Below, piece by piece: positions 16,731 to 27,000 of a DNA stretch of 64,000 nt. Made by a program: the position numbers and the translations under genes. The stretch is from Dehalococcoidia bacterium (lineage in GTDB: Bacteria > Chloroflexota > Dehalococcoidia > Lucifugimonadales > Australimonadaceae). Where the stretch lies: positions 293,651-357,650 of the forward strand of contig JAJEFD010000009.1 of the NCBI GenBank assembly GCA_022820645.1. The letters are read 5' to 3'. Position 1 is the stretch's first letter. Each line of letters begins with the position of its first letter. The notes below the pieces were generated by a model. The model searched no databases and was not told the origin of the DNA. It was given only the letters and a program-made list of their open reading frames with translations.

Positions 16731-18269
16731 ATGAACCCCATCGAGCGCATCAAGGACGAGAAGAACGGCCTCGACATCCTGGACGAGATAGACGAACTCG
16801 CCGCGCAGCACGGCGGCTGGGAGACGCTCGAACCGGACGACCGCGAGCGGTTGAAGTGGATAGGCATATTCTTCCGCAAGCCCACTCCCGGGCGATTCAT
16901 GATGCGGATCCGCATCACCAACGGCCAGCTTGCCTCGCGCCAGCTCCACACGCTGGCCTCGCTTGCGCAGCGCCTCGGCAACGGCGTCATCGACATCACC
17001 ACCCGGCAGCAGCTGGAACTGCGGGCCGTCCAGATACGCGACGTCCCCGACATCCTCGAAGCGTTGCGGGGCGTCGACCTCACCTCGCTGCAGACCGGCA
17101 TGGACAACATCCGTGGCGTCAATACCTGCGCTCTCTCCGGCCTGACGCCCTACGAACTATTCGACGCCGCGCCGGTCGGCGAACAGTTCACGCAGACCTT
17201 CCTCGGCAACCGCGAGTACACCAACCTCCCGCGCAAGCTGAACGTCACTATCACCGGCTGCCTCGAAAACTGCACGCACAGCGAGACGCAGGACATCGCG
17301 CTCACGCCCGCCATCGGCCCGCGGGCCGCGCACGGCTTCAACGTCGCTGTCGGGGGCAAGATGGGTTCCGGCGGGATGACCGTCGCCCAGCCGCTGGACA
17401 TATTCGTTGCACCCGGAGAGGCGTCCTCGCTCGCGGCAACGATCACGCTGCTGTTCCGCGACGAAGGCGCCCGGGAGCAACGCACGAAGACCCGCCTCGC
17501 CTTCCTCGTGCAGGAGTGGGGCGCCGAGCTCTTCCGGCAGCGGCTGGAGGAACGGTGGGGAGCTCCGTTCACGTCCGCAGGCCGGGACGTGCGGATGCAG
17601 CACACAACGGACCACCTCGGCGTCGCCGCACAGCGGCAGGAGGGCCTCTACTCGGTGGGGCTCTGCGTTCCCACCGGCAGGACGCAGGCCGCCGACATGA
17701 TGGAGCTCGCCCGGCTCGCCGAAGTCTACGGCGCGGGGGCCATACGCCTCACGACCGGCCAGAACGCGATCGTCGTGGGCGTGCCGGAAGAGGACGTGCA
17801 GCCTCTCCTCGATGAAACCCTCCTCACCCGGTTCTCCCCGTCGCCGCCCGCATTCACGCGCGGCCTCGTGAGCTGCACCGGAAAGGACTACTGCAACCTG
17901 GCGCTCATCGAGACGAAGGCACTCGGGAAGCAGCTCGCGGAGAGCCTGGCGGCCCGGTTCCCGGACGCCGCTCCGCTCACGATGAACTGGTCGGGCTGCC
18001 CGGCGGGCTGCGGCAACCACCACGCAGCCGACATCGGCTTCCAGGGGGCCAAGGCCCGTGTCGACGGCGAAGTCGTGGACGCGGTCAGCATCTTCGTCGG
18101 AGGCCGCACCGGGACCGACCCGCGCCCCGGAGAGAAGTTCATGGACCTCGTTCCGGTGAGCATGCTCGACGAACTTATGCCCGTCGTCATCGACAACCTC
18201 GCCACGCTGAAGAAGATCAGGCGGGAACAGCCCGCTGAGGACCGCGTACTGATGGTGCCGGTCAGCTAA
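16731..18269 (+). CDS. nirA: Ferredoxin-dependent assimilatory nitrite reductase
   Basis: The 512-residue sirohaem/4Fe-4S enzyme has the two ferredoxin-like half-domains and the cluster ligands C382, C388 (CTGKDYC), C423 and C427 (CPAGC). The sequence GVNTCALSGLTPYELFD and TRQQLELRAVQI are typical of NirA. It reduces nitrite to ammonium with six electrons from ferredoxin. Position directly behind the nitrate transporter favours nitrite over sulfite as substrate, although the family includes sulfite reductases. Spacing to the upstream gene is nine bases. Confidence 0.88.
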   Translation: MNPIERIKDEKNGLDILDEIDELAAQHGGWETLEPDDRERLKWIGIFFRKPTPGRFMMRIRITNGQLASRQLHTLASLAQRLGNGVIDITTRQQLELRAVQIRDVPDILEALRGVDLTSLQTGMDNIRGVNTCALSGLTPYELFDAAPVGEQFTQTFLGNREYTNLPRKLNVTITGCLENCTHSETQDIALTPAIGPRAAHGFNVAVGGKMGSGGMTVAQPLDIFVAPGEASSLAATITLLFRDEGAREQRTKTRLAFLVQEWGAELFRQRLEERWGAPFTSAGRDVRMQHTTDHLGVAAQRQEGLYSVGLCVPTGRTQAADMMELARLAEVYGAGAIRLTTGQNAIVVGVPEEDVQPLLDETLLTRFSPSPPAFTRGLVSCTGKDYCNLALIETKALGKQLAESLAARFPDAAPLTMNWSGCPAGCGNHHAADIGFQGAKARVDGEVVDAVSIFVGGRTGTDPRPGEKFMDLVPVSMLDELMPVVIDNLATLKKIRREQPAEDRVLMVPVS

Positions 18270-18295
18270 CCACAGGCTCAGAAGGGAGACGAATC

Positions 18296-18613
18296 ATGAA
18301 GATGGTACGCGCAGTGATCCGGCCGGAGAAGGAAGACGCGGTCGCCTCCGCTCTTGCAAAGAGCGGTTTCCCCGCGATGACGAAGTGGGACGTGCTCGGC
18401 CGGGGCAAGCAGCAGGGCGTGCAGGTGGGCGGTCAGATATACGACGAACTGGCGAAGTCCATGGTGATGATCGTTGTCGAGGACGACCAAGTCCAGGCCG
18501 TCGCCGACACGATACAGGCGGCAGCCGCGACCGGGTTCCCGGGCGACGGGAGGGCGTTCGTCACCGACGTCGAGGCCGCCTACACGTTGCGGACGGGCCA
18601 GTCCGGCCTCTAG
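18296..18613 (+). CDS. PII-family nitrogen regulator (second copy)
   Basis: The 105-residue protein starts MKMVRAVIRPEKEDAVASAL and carries the T-loop stretch GRGKQQGVQVGGQIYDELAKS with a tyrosine in the expected loop region, followed by MVMIVVEDD. It is clearly different from the first PII copy and more like NifI-type members, which bind their target enzyme as a pair. GGGAG precedes the ATG. It closes the nitrate operon, 26 bases behind nirA. Confidence 0.85.
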   Translation: MKMVRAVIRPEKEDAVASALAKSGFPAMTKWDVLGRGKQQGVQVGGQIYDELAKSMVMIVVEDDQVQAVADTIQAAAATGFPGDGRAFVTDVEAAYTLRTGQSGL

Positions 18614-18628
18614 CAGCGTCTTCTCGTC

Positions 18629-19801
18629 CTAACCCCAGACGCGGGCGGCGGTCTCTAGGATCACGTCCAGCTTGCGCCACTGCACGTCCTCGGGCACCGT
18701 CTCGCCGCCTCCGCCGCTGGCGAACCCGCACTGGGGGCTGAGCGCCAACTGGTCGCCGTCGATGTAGCGCGACGCCTCGTCGATGCGGCGCTTCAGGTCG
18801 TCCATCGTCTCGACGTCAGTGCTCTTGGTCGTCACGAGGCCGAGCACGACGATCTTGTCCTTCGGCACGAAGCGCAGCGGCTCGAAACTGCCCGAGCGCT
18901 CGCTGTCGTACTCCAGCATCAGGCGCTTGTGGTTGAGCTGGGTGAAGAGCTGCTCGGCGATGTCGTCGTAGTGGCCCTCGCGATGCCACTGCGCGACCAT
19001 CCTGCCGGTGAGCGGGTCGATGGCGCGCGAGTTGCCGCGGCAGAGGTGGATGCCGCACGTGGCCTCGACGCCCTCGATGACGCGGTTGTCGGCGGCGATG
19101 GACTGCGTCAGGTTCTCCGCCGGGTCCTCGCCGCGCGAACGCATCGCCGCGAGCGACGGCTCGTCGACGTAGGCGGTGTAGCCCGGCGCGTCGATGTGGA
19201 CGTAGGGGCAGCCGGCCTCGACCAGCTGGCGCACCATCTCGCGCTGTATCTCCGCGACGTGCTTCCTGAAGTCGTCCAGGTCCTCGTAGACGCCTTCCGA
19301 CGCCTGCCAGTCGAAGCGCTGCGCGACGCGGTCGGGGCCGATGAGCGTCACCTTGGCGGACGCACGCGCGGCGCTCGCGGCGAACAGGTACTCCTCCAGC
19401 GGGAGGTTGCGCGTGAGCGTGAGCCGTTCTATCGCGGGACCGCGGGTCGTGACAGGCGGCCCGGCGACCTGCGGTCCGGACTCGACGCGCTGCTGCTGGT
19501 CGGAGCGGTTGCCCTGCTGCCAGCGCCGGTACTCCTCGCGGCTCTCCGGCGTGTCGTAGCCGGAGACGGACGCGCCGAAGCTGTCCTGGAAGTTGCTGCG
19601 CCGGAACTCGCCGTCGGTCACGATGGGGAAGCCGATGCGCTCCTGTTCCGCGATGACCTGCCGTATCAGCTCGTCCTCCAGCGCCGTCAGCTCGTCGGAC
19701 GTGGCCTCGCCGTCGTCGACGCGTGCCCGCAGGTCGAGCAACGCCTGCGGCCTGCGCAGGCTGCCGATGTGGTCCACGCGCATCAGGTCCAGTTCTCCCA
19801 T
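18629..19801 (-). CDS. Cobalamin-independent methionine synthase-like protein (MetE C-terminal domain)
   Basis: The 390-residue protein consists only of the UROD/MetE-like catalytic barrel; full MetE is about 750. Zinc-ligand candidates are seen in GIHLCRGN and late SPQCGFAS, matching the H-x-C...C arrangement, and VDHIGSLRRP and YVHIDAPGYTAYVDEP are typical of this single-domain group. Such proteins transfer methyl groups, often from an unknown donor. AAGGAGG lies seven bases before the ATG at 19801; longer readings lack one. It is divergent from the Rieske oxygenase gene. Confidence 0.75.
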   Translation of the reverse strand: MGELDLMRVDHIGSLRRPQALLDLRARVDDGEATSDELTALEDELIRQVIAEQERIGFPIVTDGEFRRSNFQDSFGASVSGYDTPESREEYRRWQQGNRSDQQQRVESGPQVAGPPVTTRGPAIERLTLTRNLPLEEYLFAASAARASAKVTLIGPDRVAQRFDWQASEGVYEDLDDFRKHVAEIQREMVRQLVEAGCPYVHIDAPGYTAYVDEPSLAAMRSRGEDPAENLTQSIAADNRVIEGVEATCGIHLCRGNSRAIDPLTGRMVAQWHREGHYDDIAEQLFTQLNHKRLMLEYDSERSGSFEPLRFVPKDKIVVLGLVTTKSTDVETMDDLKRRIDEASRYIDGDQLALSPQCGFASGGGGETVPEDVQWRKLDVILETAARVWG

Positions 19802-19911
19802 GGCGCGCCTCCTTGTTCGGTGGGTTGGGGTGAGCGTATCACGCGCTGCGCGGGCTTGCGCCTCACAGTAGAATGCGCCCAGCGTCATGCGGGAACGCGG
19901 GGAGGACTGCG

Positions 19912-21183
19912 ATGCTCAGCGCTGAAGAGAACGAACTCATCACGAAGGTGGGGCGGGGCACGCCGATGGGCGAACTGGCGCGACGCCTCTGGACGCCCAT
20001 CCTGCTCGCGGAGGAGTTGCCCGCATCCGACTGCGACCCCGTCCGCGCGCGGATACTCGGCGAGGACCTCGTCGCGTTTAAGGACAGCAAGGGGCGCATC
20101 GGCGTACTGGAGCCGTGGTGCGCGCACCGAGGCGCGGACCTCTTCTACGGACGGAACGAGGAGGAGGGCCTGCGCTGCGTCTACCACGGCTGGAAGTACG
20201 ACGTGGAGGGGACGTGCGTCGACGTGCCGAATGCACCGGAGGGCGCAACGTTCAAGGAGAAGATACGCGCCCGCGCGTACCCGGCGGTCGAGCGCGGCGG
20301 GGTCATCTGGGCGTACCTCGGCCCGCGCGAGAACGGCGTGCCGGAGTTCCCGGAGATGGAGTGGACGCGCGTCCCGGACAACCAGCGCTACATCTCCAAG
20401 ATGTTCCTGGACTGCAACTACCTGCAGTCGATGGAGGCTGACATCGACTCGAGTCACCTCGGCTTCCTGCACAGCTACGTCAAGAGCGGGACGGTGATAG
20501 ACGGCCGCGCGAACGGCATCGAGGACCTGACCGCCGCCGACAAGGCGCCCGTGTGGACGGTGACCGACACTGAGTACGGCGTGATGCTGACGGCGCGGCG
20601 CGACGCGGGCGAGAACTACTACTGGCGCATCAACCAGTGGATGCTCCCGTTCTACACGATGATCGCGGCGCGCCCCGGAGACCCCGTCCTCTGCCAGGTG
20701 AAGGTGCCGGTGGACGACGAGCACGCCGTCGCCTTCCGCGTGCGCTGGCACGCCGAGCGCCCGCTGACGCCGGAGGAGCTCTCCATCTACCGCGACAAGG
20801 GTGTCCTCTTCCCGGAGATGATCCCCGGCACGTACCGGACGAAGGAGAACAGGTCGAACGACTACCTGCTCGACCGTGCGACGCAGCGGCACTACTCGTT
20901 CACGGGCATCAAGTCGATACCGGCGCAGGACTTCGCGGTGACGGAGGTGCAGCACGGCGGGCCGGTGTCCGACCGCACGCGCGAGCATCTCGTGAGCAGC
21001 GACACGGCCATCATCCAGGTGCGGCGCAGGCTGATGCGCTCCGTGCGGCACCTGATGGAAGGCCAGGAGCCGCCGGAGGCCCGCAACGGCGGAGCGTTCC
21101 GCGTCCGCTCGCTGGACATCGTGCTCCCGAAGACGGTCGCCATCGAGGACGGCGGCCAGGAGTACATGGTGTCGAAGGTGTAG
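19912..21183 (+). CDS. Rieske non-haem iron ring-hydroxylating oxygenase, alpha subunit
   Basis: The 423-residue protein has a Rieske centre with ligands C70, H72, C89 and H92 (CAHRG and CVYHGW) and a catalytic domain with the iron ligands in DIDSSHLGFLH. The layout matches phthalate-dioxygenase-type alpha subunits, which need a separate reductase. GGGGAGG precedes the ATG at 19912, and TAGAAT near 19870 could be its -10. A cytochrome c gene follows after 14 bases. The substrate is unknown. Confidence 0.9.
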   Translation: MLSAEENELITKVGRGTPMGELARRLWTPILLAEELPASDCDPVRARILGEDLVAFKDSKGRIGVLEPWCAHRGADLFYGRNEEEGLRCVYHGWKYDVEGTCVDVPNAPEGATFKEKIRARAYPAVERGGVIWAYLGPRENGVPEFPEMEWTRVPDNQRYISKMFLDCNYLQSMEADIDSSHLGFLHSYVKSGTVIDGRANGIEDLTAADKAPVWTVTDTEYGVMLTARRDAGENYYWRINQWMLPFYTMIAARPGDPVLCQVKVPVDDEHAVAFRVRWHAERPLTPEELSIYRDKGVLFPEMIPGTYRTKENRSNDYLLDRATQRHYSFTGIKSIPAQDFAVTEVQHGGPVSDRTREHLVSSDTAIIQVRRRLMRSVRHLMEGQEPPEARNGGAFRVRSLDIVLPKTVAIEDGGQEYMVSKV

Positions 21184-21197
21184 GGCTGGGGGCAGCG

Positions 21198-21689
21198 TTG
21201 GTTAAAGTGGCTCGCGCCCGTCCCGCCGCGCCCATCGTACTGCTGCTTGCTCTCGTCCTGATGGCGTCCTGCACGTCGTCGTCCCCCTACGATCCGGCGG
21301 TCGTGTCGAGGGGGCAGGCGGTGTTCGCGGCGAACTGCGCCACGTGCCACGGCGTCGGAGGCGAGGGACAGGCGAACTGGCATATCGAGAAGGACGACGG
21401 CACGCTGCCCCCGCCGCCCCTGAACGGCGACGGCCACACCTGGCACCACGGCGACGGCCTCCTCTACCGCGTCGTCAGTATGGGCGGGCAGGAGTTCGAA
21501 GACCCGCGCTTCAGCAGCTTCAAGAGCGCCATGCCGGCGTTCGGCGACCGGCTCAGCCACGACGAGATCGTCGCCGTGCTCACGTACCTCAAGAGCCTCT
21601 GGGGCGACAAGACGAGCCGGGGCATCTCCATCGTGGAGTCGCAGGCGCGGGCGAGCGAGGACGACCCGTTCCCGCCGGACGGCGGGTAG
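21198..21689 (+). CDS. Lipoprotein cytochrome c, mono-haem
   Basis: The 163-residue protein has a signal segment ending LVLMASC (lipobox-like), haem-binding CATCH (ANCATCHGVGG), and a distal axial methionine in SAMPAFG. It is a small electron carrier outside the membrane. No ATG is available; TTG at 21198 or GTG at 21207 are the possible starts, and the first is chosen because a G-rich stretch precedes it. It may serve the upstream Rieske oxygenase or general respiration. Confidence 0.8.
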   Translation: MVKVARARPAAPIVLLLALVLMASCTSSSPYDPAVVSRGQAVFAANCATCHGVGGEGQANWHIEKDDGTLPPPPLNGDGHTWHHGDGLLYRVVSMGGQEFEDPRFSSFKSAMPAFGDRLSHDEIVAVLTYLKSLWGDKTSRGISIVESQARASEDDPFPPDGG

Positions 21690-21711
21690 GCGCTCCCGTT
21701 GCGCGGCGGGG

Positions 21712-21717
21712 TACAAT
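21712..21717 (+). promoter_or_regulatory. -10-like element of the VWA gene, probably leaderless
   Basis: TACAAT ends exactly six bases before the GTG start at 21724. There is no Shine-Dalgarno, so the predicted transcript start falls on the start codon. Confidence 0.45.
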
Positions 21718-21723
21718 CCCGCC

Positions 21724-23751
21724 GTGGCAAGGCTCTACCGGTACTCGCAGTGGGACGGCTCGCAGGAGCCGTTCGAAGCCGACGCCGATGCGCTCCTCGA
21801 CGCGCTGGCAGAGGACGTCATCGATCACGGCGACATCCGCCGCGCGCTCCGCGACCTCATCCGCCGCGGCGCCAACGGCGACGATACCCGCCTGCCCGGA
21901 CTCGACGATCTCCTCGAACGCCTGCGCTCGCGCCGCAACCAGACGCTCGACCGCTACGATCCCGACTCGGTCATGCGGGACCTCAAGGAGCGGCTCGACG
22001 ACGTGCTCCAGACCGAGCGCACAGGGATGGACCGCCGCCTCAGCGAGATCGAGGAGAACCTCGCGAGCATGAGCGGCGAGGAGGCGGAGCAGGCCAGCCG
22101 GTTGCGCGACCTCTTCAAGCAGCGGGCCGACCGCAACCGCGAACGGCTCGATCAGCTCCCGGAGAGCACGGCGGGCGCGCTCCGCGAACTCCAGGACTTC
22201 GACTTCATCGACCCGGAGGCGCAGCGCAAGTTCCAGGAGCTGATGGACGAGTTGCGCAAGGAGATGCTCGGCTCCGTCGCCTCGGAGATGCGGCAACAGA
22301 TAGAGAACATGGACCCGCAGCAGATGGCGCTGATGCGCGAGATGCTGCGCGACCTCAACCAGATGATCAGGGACAAGCTCGACGGGCTGGAGCCGGACTT
22401 CGAGGGCTTCATGGAGAAGTGGGGCGCCATGTTCGGCAACGACCCGCCGCGCAGCTTCGACGAGCTCATGGAGATGCTCGCCCGCCAGATGGGGCAGATG
22501 CAGAGCCTCCTCGACAGCATGTCGCCGGAGCAGCGGCGCGAACTGTTCGAGGCGATGAACGCCGCCATGGACCCCGAGACCGCCGACGAGCTGGCGGAAC
22601 TGGCCGCGAACCTCGGCCAGATGCTGCCGTTCAACGAGTTCGCCGAGCAGCGCCTCTTCCAGGGCGAGGAGAACATGACCCTCGAAGAGGCGATGAACGT
22701 CATGGGCGAGCTGCAGTCGATGGACGACCTCGAGGCGCAGATCAGGCAGGCGATGCGCCGGGGCGACCTCGACGAACTCGACGCCGAAATGCTCGAAGCG
22801 CTGCTCGGCGAGGAGGCCCGCCAGGACCTCGACCGGCTCGCCGAGATCGCGAAGCGGCTGGAGGAGGCGGGCTATCTGCGGCGCGACGGCGACCGTTTTG
22901 AACTGACGCCCGCAGCCGTGCGGAAGATAGGCCAGAAGGTGCTGCGGGACCTCTTCGGCGACCTCCGCAAGGGCCGCGCCGGCGACCACGAGCTTGCCGT
23001 GCGGGGCACCGGCGGCGAGCACACGGACGAGACCAAGCCCTACGAGTTCGGCGACCCGTTCGAGATACACCTGCACCGCACCGTCATGAACGCCATCGAG
23101 CGGCAGGGCGTTGGCACGCCGGTGAAGGTCGGCATCCAGGACTTCGAGGTGAAGCGCACCGAGCACGTGGTGCAGGCCGCCACGGTCCTGCTCATCGACC
23201 AGAGCAAGTCGATGGGGATGTTCGGCTCGTGGGGCGCGGCCAAGCGGGTCGCGCTCGCGCTGGAAGCGCTGATTCGGGGGAAGTTCCCCCGCGACCGCTT
23301 CTGGATGGTGGGCTTCTCCGACTACGCCGTTCCCATCAAGGCCGACGACCTTCCGACGCTCACGTGGAACATGTGGGTCTCCGGCACGAACATGCAGCAC
23401 GCCTTCGCCATGTCGCGGAAGCTGCTCGCCCCCTACAAGAACTGCTCCCGGCAGATCCTGATGATCACGGACGGCGAGCCCACGGCCCACCTGGAAGGGA
23501 CGCGCTCCTACTTCAACTACCCGCCGACCTACCGCACCATCCACGAGACGCTGCGCGAGGTCCGGCGCTGCACCGCCGAGGGCATCACCATCAACACGTT
23601 CATGCTGGAGACGAGCTACTACCTGTTGGACTTCATCGACCGGGTCACCCGCATCAACAACGGCCGCGCGCTCTACACCTCGCCCGGCAAGCTGGGCCAG
23701 TACGTGCTGGTCGACTATCTCAATAACCGCAAGCGCCGCATCGTCAGCTGA
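21724..23751 (+). CDS. Von Willebrand factor A domain protein (MoxR partner type)
   Basis: The 675-residue protein has a long, charged helical N-terminal region (about residues 1-390, rich in Met, Gln and Glu) and a C-terminal VWA domain. The metal-dependent adhesion site is present: DQSKS, a threonine in GTNMQHAF, and an aspartate in MITDGEPT. No signal peptide, so cytoplasmic. Such proteins act with MoxR/ChlI-type AAA+ ATPases as chaperone-like pairs. The matching ATPase is found at 27316, separated by a methyltransferase gene. Starts with GTG. Confidence 0.85.
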   Translation: MARLYRYSQWDGSQEPFEADADALLDALAEDVIDHGDIRRALRDLIRRGANGDDTRLPGLDDLLERLRSRRNQTLDRYDPDSVMRDLKERLDDVLQTERTGMDRRLSEIEENLASMSGEEAEQASRLRDLFKQRADRNRERLDQLPESTAGALRELQDFDFIDPEAQRKFQELMDELRKEMLGSVASEMRQQIENMDPQQMALMREMLRDLNQMIRDKLDGLEPDFEGFMEKWGAMFGNDPPRSFDELMEMLARQMGQMQSLLDSMSPEQRRELFEAMNAAMDPETADELAELAANLGQMLPFNEFAEQRLFQGEENMTLEEAMNVMGELQSMDDLEAQIRQAMRRGDLDELDAEMLEALLGEEARQDLDRLAEIAKRLEEAGYLRRDGDRFELTPAAVRKIGQKVLRDLFGDLRKGRAGDHELAVRGTGGEHTDETKPYEFGDPFEIHLHRTVMNAIERQGVGTPVKVGIQDFEVKRTEHVVQAATVLLIDQSKSMGMFGSWGAAKRVALALEALIRGKFPRDRFWMVGFSDYAVPIKADDLPTLTWNMWVSGTNMQHAFAMSRKLLAPYKNCSRQILMITDGEPTAHLEGTRSYFNYPPTYRTIHETLREVRRCTAEGITINTFMLETSYYLLDFIDRVTRINNGRALYTSPGKLGQYVLVDYLNNRKRRIVS

Positions 23752-24066
23752 AGTGTGATGCCGGGCCCCGCCGAGGCATCTCTCGGGGACCCGTGTCCAA
23801 CGCTGTCCTTCTCTCGCCTCCTCTCCATGTCCCCCGCGCAGGCGTGAACCGCGCGGCCTGTTCGTTTCAGGTGGGACATTTTGGGACATTTAGGGCCATT
23901 CCACTCCTGCGACCCGGTCCCCGGCCGGGGGTAGCCCGCGCCGTCACCGACCAGCGTACGAGGCCGGGGCGCGACCGCGAAAGGGGCGGGTGTCAGTGGA
24001 GCGGGGGAGCGAATCGTGACATCCGGGGCTGGCTTGGCGCGCTGTTCCGTCGTGTAGACTTTCCCC
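23752..24066 (+). other. Intergenic region with repeat remnant and methyltransferase promoter
   Basis: About 315 bp without a credible gene. GCCGAGGCATCTCTCGGGGA near 23778 is a partial copy of the dispersed repeat at 53588. Two GGGACATT direct repeats occur near 23873-23890. CGTGACATCC (24015-24024) resembles the TGTGACA motif. TAGACT (24055-24060) ends six bases before the ATG at 24067, suggesting another leaderless start. Confidence 0.5.
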
Positions 24067-27000
24067 ATGCCCGGCCCCACTCACGAACAGACCCTGAACG
24101 TTGCCCTCGGCGAGGTGCTGGGTGGCTTGCGCCGCAGCTGGCATGTACGTGCGGAGCAGACCGGCAACGTCCTCGAAGGCGGAGGGCGTCCTGACATCCT
24201 CGTGGAGGACGCGAGCGGCTGGCCCGTCGTCATCGAAGCAGAGCGCGCGGACCATGCGAGCGCGGAGCAGGACGCGATGGCCCGCCTGGGCAGGAAAGTC
24301 GCGCAGAGCGGCAAGATCATCGAGACCGCAGTTGCGCTCGTCTACCCGGACGAACTGACCTACATGGACGGCAGGCGATTGCGGAACGCTGTAGGCCGCA
24401 CGGCCGTCTTCGAGTACGCCCTGTACACCCGGCGCGTTGGCAGCCCGCCGGAACGCCTGCCGGAGGCAGGCTGGATACGCGGCGGCGTGCGCGACCTGGC
24501 GATGCTCGTCCACCGCGCCGCCGCCCCTGCGCCCCGCGTCGAGGCGCTCGCCATGGAGTTCGAGAACGGCGTCAGGCTGGCAGCCGACGAGTTCACCCGC
24601 CGCCACGCCTACGGCGGCAGCCTCGGGCGCGAGTTGGCGGATGTCCTGAAGCAGGAGGACGACAGGGACGGCCAGACCCGCCGCATGGCGATGACCGTCA
24701 TAACCAACGCACTCATCTTCCACGAGTCCCTCGCAGAAGCCGATTTCCAAGTGCCGGATTTGTCAGGCGGCTCCGTTCGCACTGTCCGCTCGGTGGAATC
24801 CTTCCGCTCGGAATATGGGTTCGCGCCGGATGACCTCCGCATTGAATGGGAGCGCATCCTGAAGGTCAACTACTGGCCGATCTTCTGGACAGCCAAAGAG
24901 ATGCTGGGGAAGATGCCTGTTGCCACTGCTAATACTGCTCTGAACTGGCTTTGGACGACGGCTCGCGCGCTCGTCGCCGGCGGTGTGACGCAGTCACACG
25001 ACCTGACCGGCATCGTCTTCCAGAAGCTCATCGCGGACCGGAAGTTCCTCGCCACCTACTACACGCGCCCGGAAGCTGCAGCCCTGCTCGCGGGGTTGGC
25101 TCTTCCTGCCGCCAGGGCGCCAGGCGGCGCGGACTGGGGCGACAGCGACACCCTCGCCGGCCTCCAGGTCGGCGACTTCGCCTGCGGCACCGGCACCCTC
25201 CTCTCCGCTGCTTATCAGCGCCTCTCCCTCCTCCACGAACTCCACGGCGGCGACCCGCGGACGCTCCATGCGCCCATGATGAAGCACGGCCTCGTGGGTC
25301 TGGACGTGGTGAACATCGCCGTCCACCTGACCGCGGCCATGCTCGCGGGCAGTCATCCCGATACGGCGTTCGACGGCGAATGCCTCCTCACTATGCCCTA
25401 CGGAGACCGCTACCTCAGGCCGAACGGCAACGGGAACGGAAAGGGGAACGGCAAACCGAGAGAGGCGGTAACTGTCGGCTCCCTCGACCTGCTTGCCGAG
25501 AGCGTGCAGCCCGGCCTGCTCGGTGAGGCTGCGGCGGTAACGTCCGGCGGGCGCGCGCCCGAGGAGGTACGCGACCTCGTGTCGCGCGTCGGCCACGGCA
25601 AGTTCGACCTCGTCATCATGAATCCGCCGTTCACGCGGCCTACGAACCACGAGGCAAGCCACGCAGACGTGCCCATCCCTGCGTACGCGGCATTCGAAAC
25701 GACGCCTGCTGAGCAAGCGGCGATGTCCGAAACGGTGCGAGAACTGACCCGAGGCGCTCCGTCAAACGACAATGCCGGGTTGGCTTCACACTTCGTGGAA
25801 TTGGCACATCGCAAGCTGCGCAGCGACGGTACGATGGCGTTCGTGCTCCCCCTCAGCGCGCTCAGCGGAGGCTCTTGGGACGCCGTCCGCCGCGAATGGC
25901 GGAAACGCTTCTCTGAAATCATCATTGTGACAATCGCAGGCGCCGGCACGTACGACTCGTCGTTCTCGGCAAGTACGGGTATGGCAGAGTGCCTTCTGGT
26001 GGCCCGTGGCAGAAATGACGACAGCCACGCCGCTGGCGTTGCCCAAGCATCGTTTGCCGTCCTCGACAGGTTTCCATCATCGACCAATGAGGCTGAACTG
26101 CTGGCCGCACGGATATTGGAACTGCAGACTGCCCGCGTACCGACCGATGCACTCAGCAAGGGACAGCGAAAGCCTTTGCTGGCTGGCGGTTCGTCGTATG
26201 GGCAGTTCTGGCGTTCTCCGTTGCCGGAGACTGGCCCCTGGCAGTTCGTTGGGCTGGTCGATGACGACCTCGCTCAGTCTGCCACCGCGCTATCTGCCGG
26301 AAAGCTCACTCAGTTGGGTATGCCAGATGGTCAGGGCCTGGAGATTCCAATCACCAAGATCAGCAGTATTGCAGACAGAGGCCCGGTGGACCGGGATATT
26401 ACCGAGGATGCTTACGATGGCACACCCAGAGGCCCATTCCGCAGAGTGAAACTTGCTAGCGGGGTATACCCTACCTATCCAATCTTGTGGAACCACGCCG
26501 CCAAGCGTGAGCGACAGTTGGTTGTACAACCTGACGAAGAAGGCAAAGCCAAGGATGGCATGGCTGAGAAAGCAGCCTCTATCTGGGCCACCGCCACCCG
26601 TGCGCATTACAACCGCGACCTCCGCTTCAACTCGCAGTCGCTCATCGTGGCGATGACGGAACGCCCTGCACTTGGAGGCCGCGCATGGCCGTCGGTCATC
26701 TTCGGGGACCCCGATCACGAGTACGCGTTCGCCCTCTGGTGCAACTCGACCCTCGGTCTGCTGCTGCACTGGTGGTCGTCCAACAAGACCCAGTCGGGCA
26801 GGGGCACGACGACGGTGACGGGCATACCGAACATCCCCACGCTCGATACGCGAGCGCTCACTGCGGAGCAGCACGCCGCCGCGAAGGCCGCGTTCGAGGC
26901 GATGCGCGAGCGGCGATTCCTTCCGTTCGACCAGGTGGACGAGGACCCGGCGCGGGCCGAACTCGACCGCCGCCTGCTGGTGGACGTGCTCGGCCTGCCG

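Noticed and set aside
21589..23889. 766-codon minus-strand frame over the VWA gene
   Set aside because: The sense strand carries a clear VWA domain with an intact metal site; the antisense product has shadow composition.
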